NCBI RefSeq assembly: GCF_000315625.1
Contig: NW_005434672.1
Location: 647,004 to 711,003, forward strand
DNA length: 64,000 nucleotides
Direction: 5' to 3'
Source of the DNA: Guillardia theta CCMP2712
Taxonomy: Eukaryota > Cryptophyceae > Pyrenomonadales > Geminigeraceae
Positions 1 through 10,839 of this stretch are shown here, piece after piece; position 1 is the stretch's first letter, and the number at the start of each line of letters is the position of its first letter. The position numbers were made by a program, and so were the translations under genes. The notes below the pieces were generated by a model that ran no database searches, was not told the DNA's origin, and was given only the letters and a program-made list of their open reading frames with translations.

Positions 1-35
1 GCGGGTCAAGGTAACTGAGTCAGGGACGTGGGAGT

Positions 36-954
36 TCAGGACTTGACCTGGAACTTCTCCTTGAGATCTCGTTGCAAGTTTGTTGACAGCACTCCTTCCT
101 TGCACACGATGAGCACAGGGTCGAGCAGCTCCGTCACCTTCCCAGCGTCACCTCCCGTCAACCCCCGAGCTCTCACCAGGTGGATCTCATTCCTGTAGAG
201 GAACTTGGCGATGATACGCACAAACTCCTCTCGGTCTTCAAGAACCTCGTGAGGAGGAGGCGTCAGCTCAACCTGCTCGACAAGCTCTCCTTGCACTGTG
301 AGGGCCACCGCCGACCGCACGAGCTTCAGGTTCTTGGTTGCCAGGACCTCGCGAGCTGCATCGAGCTGGCCGTTCAAGTCCCTGTCATGTATCTAGTTGT
401 GCGAGTGAGCGGAGAATTGAGAGGAGAGATGAGGAGCGGAGGGAAGAGGGCAGGTGAGAGGAGGGGAGGGGAGGACGGGAACATCTCCAACCTCGCAGAT
501 CCCAAGTTTCTCTGACCACTTGCAGATGGCGACGGGGGTGTCACACGGGTAGCACAGGTAGTACTTGTTGCCCTGCCGATTCACCTTCTGATCCATGAAG
601 CACTCGACAAACTTGAGCTCCTGCGCTCCTCCTGTCAAGAACCCGCAAGGTCGGGGCAGAGCTCACCCAAGGATCGACGACAAAGATGTTGTTCCCACCC
701 ATGGTGATGCAGCTCTTTGATCAAAGGATGAGAACACTCGCGGGTGGCAGGAGAGGAGGGGGAGAGGTGTGGAGAAGAGGAGAGGAGAGGAGAGGAGAGG
801 AGAGGAGAGGAGAGGAGAGGAGAGGAGAGGAGGGGCGGAAAGAAACTGGTACCTCAATGTCGGTCAGGAGTTGTTGGTATTGCATGCTCCATCGTGTCGT
901 TGTTGCCTTGCCCCTCGTCTTGACCTGCCGACATTCCCTTCGCGTTCCTAGCAT
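36..954 (-). CDS. Unrecognised four-exon gene, 211 residues
   Basis: I do not recognise the family. Four exons (954-853, 714-667, 620-492, 392-36) join in frame to 212 codons including the stop. The start is the ATG at 954. Exon 2 encodes a hydrophobic stretch around GGNNIFVVDPW. Exon 3 carries a CYPC pair within KYYLCYPCDTP. Exon 4 is the longest, mixed alpha/beta in character, with no membrane segment and a basic C-terminus (DLKEKFQVKS). The acceptor of exon 3 was chosen because it alone keeps the frame: the upstream AG gives a frameshift. The first intron contains an AGGAG microsatellite. The gene lies divergently from the CDK7 gene. The N-terminus is the least certain part, because upstream exons beyond the purine-rich region cannot be excluded. 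Confidence 0.5.
770..835. repeat. AGGAG pentanucleotide microsatellite
   Basis: About a dozen tandem copies of a GAGGA/AGGAG unit lie inside the first intron of the minus-strand gene. On the minus strand this is a TCTCC-rich polypyrimidine tract placed before the acceptor of exon 2. Confidence 0.85.
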
Positions 955-1384
955 GCAGCGGCAGAGCCCTCGGAGAATCATCCCTTGGCCGCACCCAGCC
1001 AGCACGCTCGACTCTTGGAAGGCATGTCCAGCCTGAGCGAGGAGGAGGAGGAGGAGGAGGAGGGAGGGGAGGGAGGGAGGATAGGGTCCTCGCTCGCTCT
1101 TCGCCCGCATGTGGCCCATTACGCCATGCTTCCTGAAAAAAGGTGTTCAGGATTTTTCGGCCGGGGCTGAGGCGGACGGGGGAGGAACCAAGAGGTCGAG
1201 GAGGGCAGGGAAGCAGCGGGAGGGGGAGAGGAGACGGAGGGAGCAGGGCAGAGGCTGTGGATAGAGGAGAAGGAGAGCCGATGGCAAGGTAGAGTAGGAA
1301 CAGAGGAGTGCGGGTGAGGAGCAGCAGCGGGAAGGGGAGCGGGAGGGCGAGGGGGCGGTAAAGGGGAGCTGGGGGGGAGGTAAG

Positions 1385-2213
1385 ATGGGATCGGCGAGGA
1401 AGAAGAAGAACCCGAGGAAGCACTACAAGGTGCTGCACGAGGTCGGCCGGGGGACTTTCGGGGTTGTGTGCAAGGCGATCAAGAAGAAGACCGGGGAGGA
1501 GGTGGCGATCAAGAACATCAAGCTCGTCCACAAGATCCATGAGGGGGTCAGCACCTCCGCCATCGATGAGATCCGCATCATGCAGGTGGGAGGCGCGAGG
1601 CTGAGAGAGCGGGAGAGCGGGTGAGCGGATGGTGGCAGGAGCTTCACCATCCCAACGTGCTGTCCATCCATGAAGTCTTCTCCCCGCGGTTCCTGCCCCC
1701 TTTTGTGCTCCTCCTCCTGTTGAAGTTCCCGCGCCATGCAGGGAAGGGACGCTCTCGCTCGTCCTGGACTTCATCCCCATGGACATGGAGATGATCATCA
1801 AGGCCAAGGACATGACGTCGGACAAGTACGTCCCGATGCCTTCCGAAGACATCAAGGCCTACATGCAGGTCAGCCGTTTCCCACTCTCCCTTCCCTCTAT
1901 CCCCCCTCCTTCCTCTCCTCCCTTCACTGGCTCACCTTCGCGCCCTCCAGATGTTTCTCAGAGGAATCAACGCCTGCCATCAGAACTTCGTCCTTCACAG
2001 AGACCTCAAGGTCTGCAACAAGCTCAGTCGTGCTCTCCCCCCCTGACCAGCCTCAGCCTGCCAATCTTCTCCTGAGCGCCAATGGCGTCCTCAAACTTTG
2101 CGACTTCGGCCTAGCGAGGACGTACGGGAGCCCTAATGCCAAGTTCTCGCCACAGGTCCCTCCACCTCCTCCTTCTCATCATGATCGTTATCATCATCAT
2201 CATCATCATCATT

Positions 2214-2263
<50 letters not shown>

Positions 2264-3206
2264 TCTTCTCCGCCACCTGACGGTGCAGTTGACAGGCGGT
2301 GACTTTATGGTATCGGCCGCTGGAGATGCTGCTGGGTGCCGACAGATACGGACCAGCCGTGGACATGTGGGCACGGGCAAGAGGCGGGAGGGAGGGAGTG
2401 ACCTGACCCTGTCGCAGGTGGGGGGTGGGTTGCATCTTTGCCGAGATGCTGCTGCGAAACCCGCTGTTTCCCACGGGGAGAGGAGCGACTGACGTGGATC
2501 AGGTCGAGCAGGGACGTGGGGTGGGTACTTGCTGAGCTTCAGGCAGGTTTGTCAGATCGTGCGTTGCATGGGGGCGCCAACGGAACGGAACTGGCCGGGT
2601 TTCGATCAACTTCCAATCCTCCTCAAGTTCCAGCAGGTCTCCTGCTCCTCCCCAGCCTGTAGCCAGCCCCACTGATATCGCGCAGATTCCCCCGACGCCC
2701 CTCGCGCGCGTGATCCTCACTCTCATCATCGCCTCCTGCTCCGCACTGACAAGGGACCAGGTGATCCCAGCGGCACCCAAGGATGCGCTCGACCTGCTGG
2801 ACAAACTTCTCAGCTACGATCCCAACAAGAGGATCTCAGCGGAGGAGGTGATATTTTTTCCCTCCCTCCTTCATCCCCTTGCTCTTGCCGATTGACTTTC
2901 ACTTGTGTGTGCTTGACCTCGTCTCCTTCCAGGCCCTCAAGCATGAGTACTTCCGCAACGCTCCGGCCCCTGCCTCCACCGCTCAAATTGCCGATCACAT
3001 CTCAGTCTTGATCAAAAAGCCCAGCAGCCAAGTCTCCAGCACCCTCCCCAGCTCAGGTGCTCTTGCTCTGCCTGCTCGTCCGCCCTCCTGACCTCGTGTT
3101 GCCATCCTTGACATGATCAGAGACGATGCCGGGGGAGAGCCCGTACAAGCCGAGCTCGAAGCGATCGGCCGCTGAGGCAGGTTTGGCGTCTCCGAACTAC
3201 GGGTGA
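1385..3206 (+). CDS. CDK7: CDK7-type cyclin-dependent kinase (CAK / TFIIH kinase)
   Basis: Twelve exons (1385-1585, 1639-1688, 1742-1868, 1951-2010, 2057-2155, 2296-2366, 2418-2502, 2547-2636, 2686-2709, 2761-2847, 2933-3056, 3121-3206) join to 367 residues, close to human CDK7. Visible motifs are the glycine loop [13 protein letters not shown], the VAIK lysine, the C-helix ending [21 protein letters not shown], and [12 protein letters not shown]. The last of these is the CDK7 signature after [22 protein letters not shown] and [12 protein letters not shown] follow, and the C-terminal EYFRNAPAP resembles CDK7 YFSNRPGPTP. Known CDK7 works with cyclin H and MAT1 to phosphorylate the Pol II CTD and other CDKs in the nucleus. 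The usual APE of the activation segment reads PLE here. The gene starts 430 bp from the divergent gene and ends 200 bp from the convergent hisB. Confidence 0.9.
2184..2263. repeat. ATC trinucleotide microsatellite in CDK7 intron
   Basis: A run of more than 20 ATC/ATT triplets fills the intron between the activation-segment exons of the CDK7 gene. All frames stay open across it, so it creates poly-His or poly-Ile shadow ORFs. Confidence 0.9.
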
Positions 3207-3405
3207 TCCACGAGCTGTAGGAAAGGCAGGAAATTGGTAGGACGGGAATGAAGAAGCTGAAGGCGAGGAAGAGCACGTCTGACACAGGAAGGCTCCCTAA
3301 GGACTCAGCGTTGCCCTCTTCTGGTTTATTCTGGTTGGCTGTAGGAAAACAAACGGCTGCTTACTAACAAGGCGCGGGCGGCGGATCGCGAGCTCGAGAT
3401 TCGCA

Positions 3406-4370
3406 TCACTGCAGAACACCCTTGGTGCTGGGAACGCCAGCGCCTGAGTCTGCACTGATCGCCTGCCCTTCAACGTCACTGGGAGCGGATGGGGCAGCAG
3501 CGGAGTCACCTGACGGAGGGCGACGCCGAGGGCCTTGAAGGCGGATTCAGCCTTGTGATGGTCGTTCTTGCCCTTGAGGTTGTCGACATGCAGGGTGATC
3601 CTCGCCTCGGTCGCGAACGACTCCATGACGTGGGGGATCATCTCGCACGAGAGCTCTCCGATCTTCTCCCTCACCAGGTTGAGCTCGATGTGCGCCGAGG
3701 GCCTCGAGGAGATGTCGACGACGGCGCGCGAGAGAGCCTCGTCGAGGGGGCAGTAGGCGTGCCCGAACCTCTTGATGTCCTTCCTGTCCCCGAGGGCCTT
3801 GTCGAAGGCTTCTCCCACTGTCAGCGCACAGTCCTCTGCTGTGTGATGGTCGTCGATGTGGAGGTCGCCCTTGCATCTGCGGGATGACATGTCAGGCACA
3901 TCAGCACATCAGCACACTAGCATGCTCTACAGGCGTTCTCATCAGAAGAGACGCTTCTGGTGCTACACCTGCTCTTCACGATACCAGTGAAGGCTTGCTA
4001 CCGCAAACCTACTCCTCAACTCTCGTTTGCTGCCAGTGGTCTGCCTACGTCCTCAGAATTTCCATACACTCGAGAAAGAATGCGGACAAAATCACTTGGG
4101 CAGACGGATCAGAACATGACAGCATCATGCTTGAACGCGTGAGACAAGGATCTACGAGCTTCTCGCATGGCGACGCCACCTCGCAGCACAAGCACGCATT
4201 GCTTACTTGAGCGTGAGGTCGATCCTGCCGTGCTTGGACATGGCGGTGAACATGTGGTCGAGGAAGCCGATGCCTGTGCTGATGTCGCTCTTGCCGGTGC
4301 CATCGAGGTTCAGCTCCACCTCCACGTCCGTCTCCTTCGTCTTCCTGCTCACTCGCGCAGTCCTCGCCAT
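3406..4370 (-). CDS. hisB: Imidazoleglycerol-phosphate dehydratase
   Basis: This enzyme catalyses the sixth step of histidine biosynthesis, dehydrating imidazole glycerol phosphate to imidazole acetol phosphate. Three exons (4370-4207, 3876-3510, 3462-3406) total 588 nt, giving 195 residues, the usual length of the monofunctional enzyme. Metal- and substrate-binding motifs are intact: [21 protein letters not shown], and GKNDHHKAE. The C-terminus VPSTKGVLQ matches the family end. The first splice joins codon AA|A, giving DLTLK-CKGDLH with exact family spacing. An in-frame ATG 21 nt upstream (4391) is an alternative start. In plants and algae this enzyme is normally plastidial, yet the visible N-terminus ([13 protein letters not shown]) enters the conserved fold almost at once. 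No leader is seen, so either a leader exon lies upstream or the enzyme is cytosolic. Confidence 0.95.
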
Positions 4371-4675
4371 TTCAGCCCCCACTGAAAACAAAAAGGGGGA
4401 AGATCTCTGTAAAAGGAATGGGATTTTGTTTTTAAAAAAAAAACATCAAAGGAGATCGGATGGGCGAAGCCGAAGGCGGCACGGCAGCTCTATGGCGACC
4501 GGCGGGAGCGAAGAAGAGAGGAGGAGAGCGAAGCAGAGGCAGAGCAGAGAGAAGGGGAAGCAGAGAGGACAGGGAGGGACGGGGAGGGAGGAAAGAGGAG
4601 GATGAAAGTTGCGGTGAGATCACTTGAGGTCTGGTTGCTTCAGAGATCAGTCATCGACAGCGCGGCCTGCTGAAG

Positions 4676-7523
4676 ATGGACCCCAAGCTCAAGCAACTCC
4701 TGGCGCGACGAAAGCAAGACGCTGACAAGTACGATGACTACCATGACCAGGACCCTCCAACGCCGTCGCAACTTCCAGCCAAGAAGAAAGACAAACTCCT
4801 CAAGGCGCTAGATGAAGCTGTTGAGAGCGTCATCGAAGAACAGGAGAAGACGCTAGCTGGTGCTGCGGCGCGTGCTAAGGCTGAGCTGAAACCTGTTCTT
4901 GGAGAAAGGAAGGAATCCAAGCACGCGAGTCAAGATGGGAAAAGAGACCTCGACGACGTGGCCATTGACATCCCGAGCGCAGAAGAGGAAGCCAGAACGA
5001 GACGAGCGAGAGTTGACAGCGACGAGGCCCACGAAGAGCCTCCACAGAGAAAACACGATGCTCTCGCCTCCATGGCACACGCTCGCCTCAGTCAGGCCGA
5101 CAAGCTCCGTGACTCTGACCCTCAAGTCAAGCCTCTCGACAGCGTCGCCATCGACGTCCGCAGCGTCTTCGACCACATGGAGGAGGCCAAGAAGAAGCCC
5201 AAGAAGCCCGACAAGACCCACGACGCCCTCGCGTCCATGGCAGAGGCTCGCTTGTCTCACTCCAGCAGCAGACTCGACGGCGTCGACACGTCGTCTCTCT
5301 TCGATCGCAAGCATGCAGACAAGGCCCAGGATAGAGCAGCAGGGAAGGGGCTGGGCGCCGTGGCCGAAGGAGGAGAGGACGAGGAGGACGAGGAGGGAGG
5401 GGCAGGGTCGCGGGTGCCGTCCATGCTGGAGTCCAAGGGCCCGTCTGCACTGCAGCAGTCTCTACAGAAAGCCTCGTCCTCGTCGGACAGCGCGGCGTCA
5501 AAGAAGGAGGACTTTGCGAGCAAGCTGAGCAACTTGAAGTCGCTGGTGACGAAAGGAGCGAAGCCGGAGGAGGGCGGCAGAGGAGAGGCGAAGGGGGAGA
5601 AGGGGGAGGGAGAGGCCAAGGTGTCAGGAGGAGGAGGAGGAGGAGGAGGAGGAGAGTCAGGAGTCGTGTCGGAGTCCATCTGGAGTTCCATGTGGGCGGG
5701 GCAGGTGCAAGCGAAGAGGGACGATGTGCTGGAGTCGTACAAGAAAGGGAGACTGCAGGAGCAAGACTTAAAGCGGTTGAAGGTCGACGAGGACGCGCCT
5801 GGCGATGCTCAGAGAGAAGCGAAAGAGGCGCCCTCTCCTCTTCAATCAAGACAACGTGTCACTGTTGATGAGCTTCCATCCGAAGACAGAGCGTTGAACT
5901 TCAAGATAGCCAAGCTTGAGAAGAAGATGCAGAAGGCAGAGAAGATGAAGGACGCGAGCAAGGCAAGGATGTACAGCATGGAGATCCAGAGGCTTCGCGA
6001 GCAACTTCAAGGGCTGAGCCAGGATGATTCCGACGAGTACTTCTCCCCGCTCTTCGAGGAGAAGGAGAAACCCTCCACAGGCTTCGGCTCCAAGCTCGCG
6101 CAGTTCAAAGACATGCTTGCCATGCGGCGCAAGCACGAGGTAGCGAGGAAGGCGCCGAGCGAAGCGAGCTCCAAGACAGAAGTGACGGAGAAGGGAGCGA
6201 TCGAAGAGGAAGAGATCTGCGGCGTCGGCCTCCGTCTGAACCTCGTTGGGCAGAAGTTTGTGGTGCTGGCGATTCTTGCAGGAACTTCAGCTGAGAAGTC
6301 CGGGATGAGGATTGGGGATGTCGTCACGCGGGTGGATGGCACGAGCGTGGCGGGATGGACGATCGAGATGATCTCAAACAAGCTGCGAGGTCCCCTCGGG
6401 TCTCAGGTCTCTGTCTCCCTGCTGGACGGCAGAGAGGTGGTGCTCACAAGAACTTCCGTCTCCTCGCTCCTCAAGGACCTCGAGGACGCGCTGCATCCTC
6501 AAACCTGGATCAAAGAATCTGATCGCGTCAAGCGCCAGTACGCTCAAATCCAGCAAGACGACCTGCCGGTTGCCATCGAAGAGGCGGAGGAGGGGGAGGA
6601 GGACGAGGACGTCGGAGGATATTTGAGACTATCGCGATCGGCCGAGAAGTTCGAGGCTGTCAGAGAGTCTGTGGATGAGAACAGACGCTGGAGCTTTGGG
6701 TTCGACTTCGACACTCAAGGACCCGCCGACATCTGGTCAAAGCCGCCCGCAAGGTAAAGGAGAGAGGGGCGAGGAGAGGAGAGGAAGCGGAGAGGAGGTG
6801 AGAGGGGAGGAAAGGAGGAGGAAAGGAGAGGAGGATGGTAGAGCTTGTCTGGAGCTAAAAGTTTTGGCTGGCAGACACGTCCAGGAGTCCATGACTTCAG
6901 CGATCGCGTCTGCCATGAACGCGATGCGCCAGCATGGAGGAGCCGAGTTCGGGTCGGGCATGTACTCAGTCAAGTCAGGCGGCGACATGAGCAAGGCTTC
7001 CATGGGGATCGGGCGGCTGTTGAGCAGGAGCAGGCAGAAGGCAGGGAAACTTCTCGGGCAGCAGCCCAGCAGGGGTGGCATCAATCATGACATCCTCTAT
7101 GCTGGCGTGCAGCTGAGCGAGATCGAGTCGCTCCCTCGCAAGACCGCCAAGACCATCGCGCTCGAGAGGATCCGCAAGGCCTTGAGGTCGATCGAGCGGC
7201 AGAACGAGGCTGCTGCTCGCTCCAGATACGACTGGAGCCTGGAAGAGGAAGAGGAGATCTTGAACCAGACCCTCCCTCCCGCCAACGTCCGGGCGCAGGA
7301 AGACAGCGACCGGGAGGACACCTGGTGCCTCCTCCTGTGCTGCAAACTCGTGCGCCGCGACCTGGCGTCGTGCTGGCAGGACATGTTCGACAACCTCCAG
7401 TGTCGCTCTCGCCCGACCCTCAAGTGCGTCATGATCGCCACCTGCTCCGCCTACTGCGCCCTCATCGCCGCCGGCGTCCTCGCCCTCCTCTACCTGGTGC
7501 CGGTCACCACCCGGCAAGTCTAG
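4676..7523 (+). CDS. Long charged PDZ protein with C-terminal membrane anchor
   Basis: Two exons (4676-6753 and 6875-7523) join in frame across a 121-nt purine-rich intron. The first 500 residues are Lys/Glu/Ser-rich and look disordered or coiled. They contain two copies of a module built on HDALASMAxARLS preceded by LDxVAID(I/V). A PDZ domain follows at about residues 512-595, with carboxylate loop GVGLRLN and core IGDVVTRVDGTSVAGW. The second exon adds about 215 residues. These include a cysteine-rich CLLLCC stretch and one hydrophobic segment near the very end (MIATCSAYCALIAAGVLALL) followed by a short tail, which suggests a tail-anchored or type II protein. I infer a membrane-tethered scaffold. 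I know no named family with this order. It lies divergently from hisB and in tandem with ataxin-10. Confidence 0.75.
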
Positions 7524-7663
7524 CCCTGTAGACCCTAAACAAGACCCCTCTACCCCGCTGTTTTTATAATAGCCCTCCTAGGAGAAACCCACTATCCCTT
7601 CACCCTGCCCTATTACGTCACCCTGTCCCTCTCCCCGACAGCCGATGCACGTGTAGAGGAGGG

Positions 7664-9367
7664 ATGGAAGGGAAGGCAGGAGGGAGGGAGATGAAGATGA
7701 GGTCCAACTTCGCTCGCGTCGAGGCTCTTCACGCCGCCGCCATGGCCCTCCAGTGCCTCCTGCCGCGGGAAGCCGGAGGGCCTCGAGAGCTCGCGGGTGA
7801 CCCTGAGGGGCTGCAGCGCTGGCTCTCAGCAGGAAGAGAGGCTAGAAACTCGATCCCCCAGCTCGATTGGAGCGAGAGGAGCAGCGTAGAGGCCTGCGGT
7901 AGCCTCGTCTCCTCCGTCCTTCCCTGCTGCGTTCCTGCCATGCAGAGCGGCTGGGGCGGGCGATGGCAGGAAGACCCAGACCTAGGAAAGAGAGGTCTGC
8001 TGCTGATGTTACAAGTGCTGGGGAATGCAGCCGCAAGCCATCGGAGCATGAGAGATCAGATCTGGGAGGATGCATGGCCGGCGCCTCTCCTCGACCTGGT
8101 GCTTGCGGATACACATTCCAGTTGCAAGTCAGTGGTGGCGATGATTGCATACAACGTGTTGAAGAACAACACCGAGGCCTCGTTGAAGTTTGTGAGCAGC
8201 GAAGAGGGGGGGGTGTTCCTCTTCTCCCTCCTCAAGTGCTTCTATCACAAGCAAGAGACTCCCCTCAGCCCGGACGAGCAGAGCGGCCTGACAGACCTGG
8301 GAGGATGGTTGGAGGTCATCATGGAAGAGCTGGTGCAGCAGGGGCACCTGACGGCGGTGCATCAGAGGCTGGGGACGCTGCCGAGCTCGGGCGGGGACAA
8401 CGCTGAGCTTCTGTTCTGGTACCTGATGGACGACATGACGAGCAACTCCTTACAAGGGATCGCGAGCAGCGAAGAGTTCGAGGAGAAGGGCACGTTGAAG
8501 CTGCAGCCCCGAGACTACGAGTACCTGGCGGTCGAGCTCGGCCTCATCTTCGAGGTCTGCCTGGATTGTGCTCGCAGGGGAAGCAAGTGTGAGGCCGTGA
8601 CGGCGATCAAGCTCAGGCAGGTCATGCATGTTGTGGCCTCCTCACTCGGCTTCGCCTCCAGCAGCATCCGCAAGTGCTACCGCGACAAGGGGCTGCTGCG
8701 CAGCTGCATCAACCTCCTCAAGTCGCTCTCCCACGCGCAGGCGCTCAAGACGGAGATGGGATTAAAGTGTGACGTCATCCGCATCCTAGCCAACATGTGC
8801 TACCGCGATCGAGAGTCTCAGGACATGGTGCGAGAGCTCGGGGGGATCCCGCTGATCCTGCAAGCGTCCAACATGGACGAGAACAACCCTTTCTCGCGGG
8901 AGTGGTCGATCTTGGCCGTTAGGAACCTGTGCGAGGGTAACGAGGCGAACCAAGAGATCATCGCCGGGATCAAACCCAAGGAGGTGGCCTCGATACCGCA
9001 GGAGCTCAAAGACAAGGGGATGCAGGTGGAGCTGGACAAGTCGACGGGGAAGGTGAAGTTGGTGCGCGATGGGGCGGTGAGAGCGACTTGCTGAGCGCGA
9101 GATGTCGAGGAGCCTCTGACTCACTCGCAGGGCCCGACCGGCACTGGGGGTGCGACACCATCGAGACTGCAAGACACGGACAACTCGACGAGGACCATGG
9201 TGGAGGAGCTGAAGAACATGGGGCTACGGGCAAACGTGAGAAGCTTGCTGCTTGAGCTGTTGGCAACAAGTAATACTGATCGGCAGATGGATGAAGACAC
9301 GGGATTGGTAGATATCAGCCACCCTGACGCCAAGCCTTCTACATCAGTTTATCACCCAACTATATGA
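7664..9367 (+). CDS. ATXN10: Ataxin-10 family protein
   Basis: Two exons (7664-9076 and 9131-9367) give 549 residues. The C-terminal half carries the ataxin-10 signature: DVIRILANMCYRDRESQDMV, then RELGGIPLILQASNMDENNP and REWSILAVRNLCEGNEANQ. These match the conserved ataxin-10 region (NLCY...QD.VRE..GIPLIL...N.D..NPF..EW...A.RNL.EGN..NQ). The rest is helical and armadillo-like. In animals ataxin-10 binds Aurora B, Plk1 and centrosomal partners and acts in cytokinesis and ciliogenesis. Without the intron the reading frame stops 18 nt after the donor. Splicing adds a polar tail of 78 residues with a helical segment around MVEELKNMGLRANVRSLLLE. The start could be the second ATG (MKMRSNFARVEAL) ten codons downstream. 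Confidence 0.9.
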
Positions 9368-9887
9368 CCAAAAAATGACAACCAAAACTGTAAATTTCAA
9401 TTCAGAAAGCTCCAGCGGTGATAGCATCTGCTGTTAACTTGCTGGGTAGCACATACTTGGACTGATTCAAGCTTAGCTAACCGACATCTGCCGCGAGGGA
9501 TCTGATTTAACTCGTTTGCTCTGTAAAAGAATCAACGGAAACCAGCTCATTGGCCAACACCATCAAGAACCTTCTGCATAGTTCTCGAAGACGTAGGTCT
9601 CAGCAAGTGTGTCTGAAGCGACAGTGACCAGGGAAGAAGCACTTTGACAGCTCACCTTTAGAGTCTCTGAAGGAAACTTTCTTTTGTAGCTTGTTGCTCT
9701 GACGCAAGTATGAGGCTTCTTACTGTCCTAGTGCGCTAAACGTTTTACCTTTCCGGAGGCGGGCTTTCCACTTCCTGATGACCCAGCAACAGTCACGCAT
9801 GGCAAGACAACTCAGAGGACCCTCACCTTGCTCCTTGTTCTCTTGTTGCTTGGAGTTGTACCTGCAACATTCATCTCAACTGGCGGA
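9368..9887. other. Intergenic stretch, no gene seen
   Basis: This 520-bp stretch between the ataxin-10 stop and the next minus-strand exon has no long ORF with protein-like composition and no recognisable repeat. It probably holds both 3' UTRs. Confidence 0.5.
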
Positions 9888-10579
9888 TCATTCCGGGGAA
9901 GCAAACCTCTCCCATCCCCCTGCAGAGAGCAACAGGATGTCGTACTGCCAGGTGCGAGCAGGTAAGAGGGCTGTCGGGTAGAACTCGAGTCTACCTCCCC
10001 ATTGACGCTCTTGTCGTTTCTTAGGATATCCAGAAAGTGATCCCATTCCTCCTCGTTGCGCACAGGGAAATCGACCCCAGTGCCGTCATCGTAGGCGAAC
10101 ATCGCCTGAGCCCCTAACACTGAGAATACCGAAAATCACTGCACCAGAAGGCAAGGGAAGAGATCGGAGGAAGACACAGGCTACGATGCTGATAGGGAGG
10201 AATGAGGAGGAGAAAGTGAGTGAGCAGGGAGTGGAGATGCGGAAGACAAGTGACGAATATGGGAAACAGGTCTTTCAACCTTCACTGATGCATAATTGCA
10301 TCTCAGTCCACTTGGTCGTTGGCTGGATCTTGATGTCTCGTAGTTCTGCCGGCAAGTGACTGGACGGGAAAACAAGATCAAAGTCTACCTGTGTCGCTCT
10401 CGTCGAAACACGTTATCAGAAATGGGCCCTGAACATGTCTGCTCAACTCGTATGAAACATATGTTCGAGGCACCTGAATTTCGTCGGTAGTTTTGACGTC
10501 TGGCATCCTGCGTACACGTCGGGTCAGGTCGACGTGATAGTACAAGATACGCTTTTCGAGTAAGGGAGAGAAGAGACAA
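9888..10579 (-). CDS. Fragmentary multi-exon gene of unknown function
   Basis: Several short minus-strand exons look coding but I do not recognise the protein. An upstream exon near 10579-10385 reads through LILYYHVDLTRRVR-like sequence into VPRTYVSYELSRHVQGPFLI and CFDESDT. A second near 10350-10275 reads LPAELRDIKIQPTTKWTEMQ. A third near 10110-9995 reads FAYDDGTGVDFPVRNEEEWD followed by HFLDILRN. The last exon reads YDILLLSAGGWERFASPE and stops at 9890-9888. Introns of about 40 nt with GTAGAC or GTAGAC-like donors separate them. Composition suggests a small cytosolic alpha/beta protein. The 5' end is not found: upstream lies a repeat, so the true start may be beyond 10,600. Moderate confidence that a gene is here, low confidence in its exact limits. 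Confidence 0.4.
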
Positions 10580-10689
10580 GGAGCTAGCGAGAGAGGGAGC
10601 TTGTGTGCGACGGAGCTAGCCACGAAGTGATGGAGCAATGGAGCGAGCGGGAGGCGAGCGACGCAGAGAGTGAGGGAAGTGGGGGAGAG

Positions 10690-10835
10690 ATGAGAAGGGG
10701 AGAGAGGTAGGAGAGGTAGAAGAGATAGAAGAGGTAGGAGAGGTAGGAGAGGTAGAAGAGATAGAAGAGGTAGGAGAGGTAGGAGAGGTAGAAGAGATAG
10801 AAGAGGTAGGAGAGATAGGAGAGGTAGGAGACAGA
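10690..10835. repeat. GAGAGGTAG minisatellite
   Basis: Nine-base units of the type GAGAGGTAG alternate with AGAAGAGATAG-like variants, giving a higher-order period of about 36 bp. It lies just upstream of the unknown minus-strand exons. Confidence 0.8.
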
Positions 10836-10839
10836 GGAA

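Noticed and set aside
2111-2474. Open frames rich in His, Ile, Met or Asp on both strands
   Set aside because: They are translations of the ATC microsatellite inside a CDK7 intron.
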